Positions 39,062 through 45,855 of a stretch of DNA of 45,855 bases are shown one piece after another. A program made the translations under genes and the position numbers. The notes beneath the pieces are model-generated. The model was not told the origin of the DNA and made no database searches. It saw nothing but the letters and a program-made list of their open reading frames with translations. The stretch's first letter is position 1. Each line of letters begins with the position of its first letter. Source of the DNA: Mycobacterium sp. (GTDB lineage: Bacteria > Actinomycetota > Actinomycetes > Mycobacteriales > Mycobacteriaceae); contig RXJD01000095.1 in the NCBI GenBank assembly GCA_003987775.1, positions 1 through 45,855 on the forward strand, given 5' to 3'.

Positions 39062-39107
39062 CAACGCAATTCGCGCCTGCCCAACAGGACAGGCGCGAAT
39101 TGCGTTG
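39062..39107. terminator. Bidirectional hairpin between aceA and the PPE gene
   Basis: CAACGCAATTCGCGCCTG (39062-39079) pairs perfectly over 18 bases with 39090-39107, leaving a ten-base loop. It sits 22 bases after the aceA stop and eight bases before the end of the convergent PPE gene, which suits a shared terminator. Mycobacterial terminators often lack a T-run, as here. Confidence 0.75.
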
Positions 39108-39115
39108 AGGGGGGT

Positions 39116-42100
39116 TTACGTCGTACCGCGGAAGAACAGGCCCGACAGGTTGTTGCCGACGTTGGCGGCGCCCGAGACGAAGCTGCGCACGGCGAGGTCG
39201 AGCACGCCGGTGTTGGCGAAGCCTGAGACGCCGCTGCCGAAGTTGCTGACAGCCGAGATCAGGCCACCCCAGTTCTGGAAACCTGAACCACCAGTTAGCC
39301 CAAGACCATTCGAGTTGTACCAACCAGACAGGCCTGCACCGTTGTTGCCGAATCCGGAGTTGCCGCCGGTGCCGGAGTTGAAGAATCCCGACGACGGCCC
39401 GAGGCTTGAGTTCAAGTATCCCGGCGCCGGGGGGATGTTGAATTCGGTGATCAATGTGCTGGGCAGATGGATGCTCGGGATGACCAGCGGTGGCGTGGTG
39501 AACGACGACAGACCGATCGGCGGGATGGTGATAGGAGGCGTCGAGAACTGCACCGTGGTGAGATCCGGCAGGGTGAAGGCACCCAGTCCGATCCGGCCGA
39601 TTTCCAGCGGCGGGGTGCTGAACGCCGGCGTGGTGATGTCGGGCAACGTGAAGGCACCCAAACCAATTCGGCCGATCTCGAGCGGCGGGGTGGTGAACGC
39701 CACTGTGGTGATATCCGGCAGAGTGAACCCACCCAAACCGATCCGGCCGATCTCCAACGGCGGCGTCGAGAACGCCGGCGTCGTGATGTCAGGCAGCGTA
39801 AAGGCTCCCAGCCCGATTCGCCCGATGTTCAGCGGCGGCGTGCTGAACGCCGGCGTCGTGATATCCGGCAACGTAAACCCACCCAAACCAATCCGGCCAA
39901 TCTCCAACGGCGGCGTCGAGAACGCCGGCGTCGTGATATCCGGCAACGCGAACGCCCCCAAACCGATCCGGCCGATGTTCAGCGGCGGCGTCGAGAACGC
40001 CGGCGTCGTGATATCGGGCAAGGCGAAGTTGCTCACGCCGATCGGGTTGATCGTCAACGGCGGAGTCGAGAACGCGGGCGTCGTGATATCCGGCAATGTG
40101 AAGGCACCCAGGCCGATCCGCCCGATTTCCAGCGGCGGCGTGGTAATTGCCGGCGTCGTGATATCGGGCAAGTTGAAGGCGCCCAATCCGATCCGGCCGA
40201 TCTCTAGTGGCGGAGTGGAGAACGCCGGGGTGGTGATATCCGGCAGGGCGAAGTTGCTCACCCCGATCGGGTTGATCGTCAACGGCGGCGTCGAGAACGC
40301 CGGTGTGATGATGTCTGGAAGTGTGAAACCACTCAGTCCGATCGGGCCAATTTCCAACGGCGGCGTCGTGATCACCGGCGTCTTGATGTCAGGCAGCGCG
40401 AAGTTGCTCACCCCGATCGGGTTAATCGTCAACGGCGGAGTCGAGAACGCCGGCGTCTTGATATCCGGCAGCGCGAAGTTACCCACACCGATCGGGTTAA
40501 TCGTCAACGGCGGCGTCGAGATTTGCGGAGTCGTGATGGCCGGCAACGTGAAGCCGGCGGTCGTGATTGGATCGACGTGGATGGCGGGGATGTTGATCGT
40601 AGGCAGGTTGATTGGCGGTATCGTCAGCGATTCAATCGCGTAAGGAATTCCGAAGCCATTGATGTAGCCGCCGCCGATACTGACAAACGCATTGGGGCCA
40701 CCGTTACCACCGATCTGCGGATATACCCCCGCCAAACCCGTTTGCAGGAACGTGATGTTGTTGGGGAGGAATATGACGATGTCGTTGATTCGCGCCTCAG
40801 GCAGATAGATGGTGCCCGTAGTAAGAGTTCCGGCGATTCTTGGCGTAGTGAATGCGTCCGTCGTGATGCCCTTGATGGCAATAGCTGGGGTGTCGATCTT
40901 CGGCAGGCTGAACCCCCCGATCTGAGTTCCCGCCGGAATCGAGAACGACGGGACGGTGACTGATGGAATGCTCAACGCAGGCAGGTTGAACGCACCGAGC
41001 GCCGTCCCGGCGGGAATGGTGATCGGCGGCACACTCAGCGATGGAATGCTGAGTGTGGGCAGGTTGAATGCACCCAAGGCTGTCCCCGCCGGGATCGTTA
41101 CCGACGGAATGGTCAGCGAGGGGATACTCAACGCCGGCAAGTCGAACGCACCCAATGCGGTCCCTGCCGGAATCGTGAACGACGGGACAGTCAACGGCGG
41201 AATGCTCAGCGCCGGCAGGTTGAACGCACCTAAAGCTGTGCCCGCCGGGATCGACAACGACGGCACATTCAAGGACGGAATGCTCAGCGGCGGGAGATCA
41301 AACGCACCCAACGCCGTCCCCGCCGGAATCGTGAACGACGGAACAGTGAGGGAGGGAACACTCAGTGTGGGCAGGTTGAACGCACCCAATGCGGTCCCTG
41401 CCGGAATCGACACCGACGGCACATTCAACGACGGAACACTCAACGTCGGCAAATTGAACGCACCCAACGCAGTCCCCGCCGGAATCGACAGCGACGGCAC
41501 ATTCAACGACGGAATACTCAACTCCGGCAAGTTGAACGCACCCAGCGCCGTCCCCGCCGGAATCGAGAACGACGGCACATTCAACGACGGAACACTCAAC
41601 GTCGGCAGATCAAACGCACCCAACGCCGTCCCCGCCGGAATCGAGAACGACGGCACCGTGACCGACGGAATGCTCAGCGTCCCCAGATTGAACGCACCCA
41701 ACGCCGTCCCCGCCGGAATCGAGAACGACGGCACATTCAGCGACGGAATGCTCAACGTCGGCAGGTCAAACGCACCCAAGGCAGTGCCCGCGGGGATGGA
41801 GAACGAGGGGATGGTCAGCCCGGGCAGACTGGCCGTGGGCAGATCGAATGCCGGAATCGAGAATCCGGGGATCTCGAGGGGTGGCAGTGTCAGATCGGGC
41901 GTGGTGATCGCAATGTGGAGAGCGCCCTGGCCGACCCCGCGGTAGAACACACCGTTATTCATCTGGCCGGTGTTGAACAGGCCGTTGTTCATGTCGCCGT
42001 AGTTCAGGATCCCGGTGTTGATGCTGCCCGGGTTGAGGAATCCGGTGTTGGCGAAACCGGTGTTGAACGAACCGGTGTTGGAGGCGCCGGGATTGAAGCT

Positions 42101-43225
42101 GCCCATGTTGAAACTGCCGACGTTGACGTTGCCGGTGTTCGCGTCGCCGACGTTGAAGATTCCGCTGTTGAACGAACCTGCATTGAGGAAGCCGCTGTTG
42201 CCCGAGCCGGGGCTCCACAGGCCGGTGTTGAAGTTGCCGGCGTTGCCGATGCCGAAGTTTCCGTTGCCCGAGTTGAAGAAGCCGATGTTGTTGTTGCCGG
42301 AGTTGAACAGGCCGAGATTTCCGGTGCCCGAGTTCAATCCGCCGATGCCGATCTGACCGGTGCCCGTCAGTCCGATGCCGATATTGCCGTTGCCGCTGTT
42401 GCCGAACCCAAAGTTGCCGATGCCGGCGTTGCCGAAGCCGAAGTTGTTGCTGCCGAGGTTGCCCAGGCCGAAGTTGCCGTTACCGAGGTTGGCGAAACCG
42501 AGGTTTGAGAGGCCGGCATTGCCCCAGCCGAAGTTGAGGTTTCCGAGGTTGCCGCCACCGAGGTTGTTCTGGCCGAAATTCCCGTTGCCGACGTTCGCTG
42601 TGCCGATGTTGGCCAGTCCGAGGTTGGCGTTGAGGAAGCTGTCCAGTGTGACCGCCGGCGTCGCGGCCGCACCGGGTGCGCCGCTTGCCAGCACGCCCGC
42701 CAGGCTCTGCAATGGCTGCGCGAAAGGCTGCAGCGCCGATGCCACCGCCGAGGCACCGGCGTGATACGCCGACATCGCCGACACATCCAGCGCCCACATC
42801 TCCTCGTAGAGCGCTTCCGCGCTGGCGATCGCTGGGGCGTTCTGCCCTAAGATGTTTGACAACACCAACGACACGAAGTTGCTGCGGTTGGCCGCGATCA
42901 ACTCCGGGTGCACCATGGCCGCCCGGACAGCGTCGAACTCCGCCGCCATGGTGCTGGCCTGCGCCGCTGACTGCCCGGCCTGCGATGCCGCCGCGCTCAG
43001 CCATCCCGCGTAGGGCGCGGCAGCGGCCGCCATCGCGGTTGCCGCGGCACCCTGCCACGACCCGTTGACCAAGCTGGCGGTCACCGACCCGAAAGAGGCT
43101 GCAGCCGTGGCTAACTCATCGGCCAGGCTTTCCCAGGCGGTCGCCGCGGCCAGCATCGGCTCGGTCCCCGCTCCGGCGGAGATCAACGCGGAGTTAGTTT
43201 CTGGTGGCAGCACAAAAAAGCTCAT
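39116..43225 (-). CDS. PPE family protein, MPTR type (PPE34-like)
   Basis: 1369 residues from ATG 43225-43223 (GAGAGG seven bases upstream). Residues 1-180 are the PPE domain with Pro-Pro-Glu at 7-9 ([11 protein letters not shown]) and the WxG-like turn NGSWQG. About 195-430 is MPTR sequence (NxGxGNxGxxN). Residues 477-788 hold twelve 26-residue units ([19 protein letters not shown]), the last one degenerate; 789-891 is non-repetitive; 892-1241 holds fourteen 25-residue units ([20 protein letters not shown]); the end returns to MPTR-like [15 protein letters not shown] and closes in [10 protein letters not shown]. Position next to the isocitrate lyase matches M. tuberculosis PPE34 (Rv1917c). 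No PE partner gene is adjacent. Secretion by ESX-5 is expected for MPTR proteins. Confidence 0.95.
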   Translation of the reverse strand: MSFFVLPPETNSALISAGAGTEPMLAAATAWESLADELATAAASFGSVTASLVNGSWQGAAATAMAAAAAPYAGWLSAAASQAGQSAAQASTMAAEFDAVRAAMVHPELIAANRSNFVSLVLSNILGQNAPAIASAEALYEEMWALDVSAMSAYHAGASAVASALQPFAQPLQSLAGVLASGAPGAAATPAVTLDSFLNANLGLANIGTANVGNGNFGQNNLGGGNLGNLNFGWGNAGLSNLGFANLGNGNFGLGNLGSNNFGFGNAGIGNFGFGNSGNGNIGIGLTGTGQIGIGGLNSGTGNLGLFNSGNNNIGFFNSGNGNFGIGNAGNFNTGLWSPGSGNSGFLNAGSFNSGIFNVGDANTGNVNVGSFNMGSFNPGASNTGSFNTGFANTGFLNPGSINTGILNYGDMNNGLFNTGQMNNGVFYRGVGQGALHIAITTPDLTLPPLEIPGFSIPAFDLPTASLPGLTIPSFSIPAGTALGAFDLPTLSIPSLNVPSFSIPAGTALGAFNLGTLSIPSVTVPSFSIPAGTALGAFDLPTLSVPSLNVPSFSIPAGTALGAFNLPELSIPSLNVPSLSIPAGTALGAFNLPTLSVPSLNVPSVSIPAGTALGAFNLPTLSVPSLTVPSFTIPAGTALGAFDLPPLSIPSLNVPSLSIPAGTALGAFNLPALSIPPLTVPSFTIPAGTALGAFDLPALSIPSLTIPSVTIPAGTALGAFNLPTLSIPSLSVPPITIPAGTALGAFNLPALSIPSVTVPSFSIPAGTQIGGFSLPKIDTPAIAIKGITTDAFTTPRIAGTLTTGTIYLPEARINDIVIFLPNNITFLQTGLAGVYPQIGGNGGPNAFVSIGGGYINGFGIPYAIESLTIPPINLPTINIPAIHVDPITTAGFTLPAITTPQISTPPLTINPIGVGNFALPDIKTPAFSTPPLTINPIGVSNFALPDIKTPVITTPPLEIGPIGLSGFTLPDIITPAFSTPPLTINPIGVSNFALPDITTPAFSTPPLEIGRIGLGAFNLPDITTPAITTPPLEIGRIGLGAFTLPDITTPAFSTPPLTINPIGVSNFALPDITTPAFSTPPLNIGRIGLGAFALPDITTPAFSTPPLEIGRIGLGGFTLPDITTPAFSTPPLNIGRIGLGAFTLPDITTPAFSTPPLEIGRIGLGGFTLPDITTVAFTTPPLEIGRIGLGAFTLPDITTPAFSTPPLEIGRIGLGAFTLPDLTTVQFSTPPITIPPIGLSSFTTPPLVIPSIHLPSTLITEFNIPPAPGYLNSSLGPSSGFFNSGTGGNSGFGNNGAGLSGWYNSNGLGLTGGSGFQNWGGLISAVSNFGSGVSGFANTGVLDLAVRSFVSGAANVGNNLSGLFFRGTT
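39503..40552 (-). repeat. Fourteen tandem 75-bp units inside the PPE gene
   Basis: Each unit encodes 25 residues of the form [20 protein letters not shown], then IG plus two. Two subtypes alternate irregularly: EIGRIGLGA and TINPIGVSN. Unit length is constant with no frame-breaking indel across 1050 bp, as expected of an array under coding selection that can gain or lose copies. Confidence 0.9.
40862..41797 (-). repeat. Twelve tandem 78-bp units inside the PPE gene
   Basis: Eleven regular units (40940-41797) encode 26 residues each, [20 protein letters not shown] then NVPSFS or similar. A twelfth at 40862-40939 is degenerate ([18 protein letters not shown]). The unit length and sequence differ from the 75-bp array, though both share the Phe-x-Leu-Pro core. 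Confidence 0.9.
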
Positions 43226-44130
43226 GGTTGGACCTCTCAGGTGGCATCGCTGGTGTTGGCATCAAGCCAATGAAGGGCGACACAACCGACCAGGGCCCGA
43301 ACCCGCGGTTGCAGCTAAACGCATCTCGTAGCGGAGAAGCTAGCGGACGTCTGCCCGGGTGGCGCATCAGATTTATCTACGCGAGATGCAAACGTTATCT
43401 TTTCGTTATTCGGCTACCGGACATTTGCCAAGTTGCTTTACACGGACGGCCTGCAGCACCGGTGAGCCGGCCAATGTCAAGCTCACCGCCCAGACCCATG
43501 AGGAGTCAACATGATTCGCACACGGGACCACGTCGGGTGCCTGGACCGGGAAATGGCATAGGGAGTCAAATACGTCCCCAGCGCACGGCGAAATAGACGC
43601 ATATTCGGCGCAAATAGGTCATGCTCAGCTCGCAAAACCGAAGGCTGTCCGAACAACACGACACGGCAGACACGGACCGATCCCCACCCCGGCTGGGGAG
43701 CTTACAGTGGGCCAGCCGCGGCGGCGGAAGAACGCGCGAAAATCTCTACCCGCCCTCAGGCGACCCGGCTGCCGACGACGCGCGGCCAGGGAAGAACGCT
43801 CCGACAACTGCCGGCAAGTCCAAGGCGTCGGGACTGCCGACGCCCGAGACCCATGTTCAGAAGCCGACTCCCGCAACGGGCCGCACCGGCTCTGAAAAGG
43901 TGGGCTCCGGCAGGACATACGAGGTCCGTGAACCGACTCAGCAACACACTGCCCAGCGCGCTGACAAATAGATACACATCTTTCGTTTAATGACCCCATG
44001 TAAAGCTCATCGACACTACCTGTGCCGTCAATAACGTTTAGATAACGAACGAGAGAAATCCGACCATTCGCAAACCTGACGAATAGCATCGGCGGATCGG
44101 GCTACTTGCGGGAAAGTGGGATCTAGCGCC
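43226..44130. other. Divergent intergenic region between the PPE and PE_PGRS genes
   Basis: These 905 bases separate two divergently transcribed surface-protein genes. They hold the PPE ribosome binding site (GAGAGG) at their left edge and lower-GC stretches around 43380-43440 and 43980-44060, where promoters are likely. One open frame at 43621-43971 is listed separately with low confidence; an opposite-strand frame over the same bases has no better support. I see no hairpin or mobile element. Confidence 0.5.
43621..43971 (+). CDS. Doubtful small protein, 116 aa, basic and low-complexity
   Basis: Not recognised. The frame encodes a hydrophilic, Pro/Thr/Lys-rich product (GKSKASGLPTPETHVQKPTP, TGRTGSEKVGSG) without hydrophobic core or signal peptide. 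Third-position GC is noticeably lower than in the certain genes here and no good ribosome binding site precedes the ATG. It may be a chance frame or a gene fragment. Confidence 0.15.
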   Translation: MLSSQNRRLSEQHDTADTDRSPPRLGSLQWASRGGGRTRENLYPPSGDPAADDARPGKNAPTTAGKSKASGLPTPETHVQKPTPATGRTGSEKVGSGRTYEVREPTQQHTAQRADK

Positions 44131-45855
44131 ATGTCGTACGTGATTGCAGCAACGAGCACCCTATCGGCGGTCGCATCGGACGTCGGTAGCATCGGATCCG
44201 CAATCAGCGCAGCCAATTTCGCAGCGGCGCTGCCCACTACCGAAGTGATGTCGGCCGCCGCGGACGAGGTCTCGACGCGCATCGCCGCGCTGTTTGGCGA
44301 GCACGCCGCCAACTACCAAAATCTCGCCGCCGAAGCTGCTGCTTTTCATGATCAATTTGTTCGCACATTACAGACAACCGCATCTTCGTATTCCAGCGCA
44401 GAAGCTCTGAGCACAACGCTAATGCAGCAGACGCTGAACATCGTCAACGCGCCCACCCTGGCCCTGCTCGGACGTCCACTCATCGGCGACGGTGCCAACG
44501 GCGCACCGGGCACCGGCCAGAGTGGCGGCGCAGGCGGGATTCTCTGGGGTAACGGTGGCGCCGGCGGCTCCGGCGTGACCGGACTGAACGGCGCCAACGG
44601 TGGGGCAGGCGGTAGCGGCGGCGTATCGGGATTGATCGGCTCGGGCGGGGCGGGCGGCGCCGGCGGATCGTCAACTACCGGCATCGGCGGCTCCGGCGGG
44701 GCGGGCGGATCGGCCCAACTCTTCGGCGCCGCCGGAGCCGGTGGGGCAGGCGGCTTCTCGGCCTCAGGCATCGGTGGCGCCGGTGGTGGCGGCGGTACCG
44801 CGTCGCTGTTCGGTACGGGCGGCGTGGGCGGTGCCGGTGGCCTGTCGACCTCCGGCACCGGAGGCACCGGAGGTCCGGGCGGCAGCGGCGGCCTTCTGTT
44901 CGGCAACGGCGGCGCGGGCGGTGCCGGTGGCGCCGGAGGCACCCAGAGCGGATCGGGTGGAGCCGGTGGCGACGCGGGCTGGATTACCGGAGGCGGCGGG
45001 GCCGGGGGCGCGGGCGGCAGCGGACTTCACGGAACCAACGGCACCGACGGCATCACCGGGGGGCAGAACGGCACCAGCGGTACCGCCGGAGGTGCCGCCG
45101 GTAACGGCGGAATCGGCGGACGAGGCGGACTGCTCTTCGGCACCGGTGGTGACGGGGGTGCCGGCGGCATCGGTGGCATCGGCGGGTCGGGCGGCCATGG
45201 CGCCCTTGGAGACCCTGGCTTGACAGGTGGAGCCGGCGGCAACGGCGGCGCTGGCGGGGCCGGCGGAACCGGCGGTGCGCCCGGCGCTGGCGGGGCGTTG
45301 TTCAGCCCCGCGGGTCACGGCGGGGCAGGCGGGTCCGGCGGGGACGGCGGCGTGGCCGGTTCCGGGGGGGTCGGCGGCAAGGGCGTGGTCGTCGGCGGTG
45401 TCGCCGGTCAGGGCGGCGCCGGTGGCAAGGGCGGTACCCCAGGCACCGGCGGAGTCGGCGGCCTGGGCGGAGGCGCCGGCGCCAACGCAGGCAGCAACGG
45501 CGCGTCCGGTATCACGCCTGGCGGCGGTAACGGCGGCGCCGGCGGCGGCGGAGCGAACGCCACCACTCCCAACGGCAATGGCGGCGACGGCGGTCGGGGC
45601 GGTGACGCCGGCGCGGCCGGCGGCGATGGCGGTGCCGGCGGGCGCGGTGGTGACGCGGGCGCGTTCGGCAACGGCGGCAAAGGCGGCGACGGTGGCAACG
45701 GCATGGCCGGGGCTCCCGCCAGCGCGCCTGGCGCGAACGGCAATGCGGGCGGCGCAGGTGGGGCCGGCGGCGCCGGTGGTAACGGCGGAACAACGTCGGG
45801 TAACGGCGGCGCGGGCGGTGCCGGCGGCACGGGTGCGAGCGGTAGCGCCGGCGCG
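44131..45855 (+). CDS. PE_PGRS family protein, N-terminal part (3' end outside window)
   Basis: ATG 44131 opens 575 codons that continue past the window end. The PE domain is recognisable ([20 protein letters not shown]), but the usual Pro-Glu at 8-9 is Thr-Ser. YxxxE is kept at Tyr87-Glu91 and GRPLI at 114-118, followed by [15 protein letters not shown] and ILWGNGG. The PGRS part has shorter units with LFG/LFGTGG blocks and lacks the ITNxxST patches and the shared 130-residue module of the genes at 1660-19919, so it belongs to another PE_PGRS subgroup. The ribosome binding site is weak (GTGGGA ten bases upstream). Function unknown; surface protein by family. Confidence 0.92.
   Translation, partial: MSYVIAATSTLSAVASDVGSIGSAISAANFAAALPTTEVMSAAADEVSTRIAALFGEHAANYQNLAAEAAAFHDQFVRTLQTTASSYSSAEALSTTLMQQTLNIVNAPTLALLGRPLIGDGANGAPGTGQSGGAGGILWGNGGAGGSGVTGLNGANGGAGGSGGVSGLIGSGGAGGAGGSSTTGIGGSGGAGGSAQLFGAAGAGGAGGFSASGIGGAGGGGGTASLFGTGGVGGAGGLSTSGTGGTGGPGGSGGLLFGNGGAGGAGGAGGTQSGSGGAGGDAGWITGGGGAGGAGGSGLHGTNGTDGITGGQNGTSGTAGGAAGNGGIGGRGGLLFGTGGDGGAGGIGGIGGSGGHGALGDPGLTGGAGGNGGAGGAGGTGGAPGAGGALFSPAGHGGAGGSGGDGGVAGSGGVGGKGVVVGGVAGQGGAGGKGGTPGTGGVGGLGGGAGANAGSNGASGITPGGGNGGAGGGGANATTPNGNGGDGGRGGDAGAAGGDGGAGGRGGDAGAFGNGGKGGDGGNGMAGAPASAPGANGNAGGAGGAGGAGGNGGTTSGNGGAGGAGGTGASGSAGA

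Noticed and set aside
37081-39084. A 667-codon minus-strand frame opposite the isocitrate lyase gene
   Set aside because: Antisense shadow of a strongly conserved gene in high-GC DNA.
38820-40643. A 607-codon frame on the + strand across the aceA end and the PPE repeats
   Set aside because: It follows the repeats of the PPE gene on the opposite strand and crosses the terminator hairpin; the repeat-derived protein has no known fold.
39503-41797. Regularly spaced repeats resembling a CRISPR array
   Set aside because: Units are 75 and 78 bp, contiguous without unique spacers, and in frame inside a PPE gene.
43625-44089. A 154-codon minus-strand frame between the PPE and PE_PGRS genes
   Set aside because: Arg/Ser-rich with no domain, no ribosome binding site, and it crosses the low-GC region expected to hold the PE_PGRS promoter.

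Overview
The window is high-GC mycobacterial DNA. It carries PE_PGRS and PPE-MPTR genes, GTG and apparently leaderless starts, and a gene order that I recognise, from memory and not from a search, as that of the Mycobacterium tuberculosis Rv1901 to Rv1917c segment (cinA, nanT, Rv1903, Rv1904, Rv1906c, fadB5, Rv1913, Rv1914c, aceA, PPE34-like). Abundant PE_PGRS genes point to a slow-growing species. The differences from M. tuberculosis (no katG/furA or aao here, an intact long isocitrate lyase, extra catabolic-type genes) point to a related slow grower outside the M. tuberculosis complex.

Layout. Bases 1-19919 hold four PE_PGRS genes in a row on the + strand: one lacking its 5' end, then products of 2516, 1839 and 1262 residues. 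They are separated by gene-poor spacers of about 0.5-0.9 kb. One spacer contains a broken copy of the cinA 5' end and another contains an in-frame PGRS-like tail after a stop codon. Bases 20089-25359 hold cinA, a convergent nanT-type transporter, an amidohydrolase, a small membrane protein, a STAS-domain protein and a secreted proline/alanine-rich protein. Bases 25410-32622 are a dense set of small-molecule metabolism genes: SRPBCC protein, nitroreductase, two-part alpha/beta-barrel-like protein, acyl-CoA ligase, nitronate monooxygenase, TetR regulator, FAD oxidoreductase and a second SRPBCC protein. Bases 32665-36455 hold an ArsR-fadB5 unit, a PucR-type regulator coupled to a metallo-beta-lactamase-fold hydrolase, and a small conserved protein. 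Bases 36751-39039 encode the long isocitrate lyase. A hairpin separates it from a convergent 1369-residue PPE-MPTR gene with two separate tandem-repeat arrays. A fifth PE_PGRS gene starts at 44131 and runs off the window.

How the genes may work together. The 25.4-34 kb block has four small operons with 1-4 base overlaps and three local regulators (TetR, ArsR, PucR types). Two of the regulators have readable operator candidates: an 18-bp perfect palindrome with a second related site in front of the FAD oxidoreductase, and a palindrome filling the -35/-10 spacer of arsR. CoA activation, flavin oxidation and SRPBCC proteins together suggest uptake and breakdown, or detoxification, of a hydrophobic or aromatic acid, with the isocitrate lyase downstream able to handle acetyl-CoA. 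That pathway is inference. No tRNA, rRNA, CRISPR array, insertion sequence or prophage was seen.
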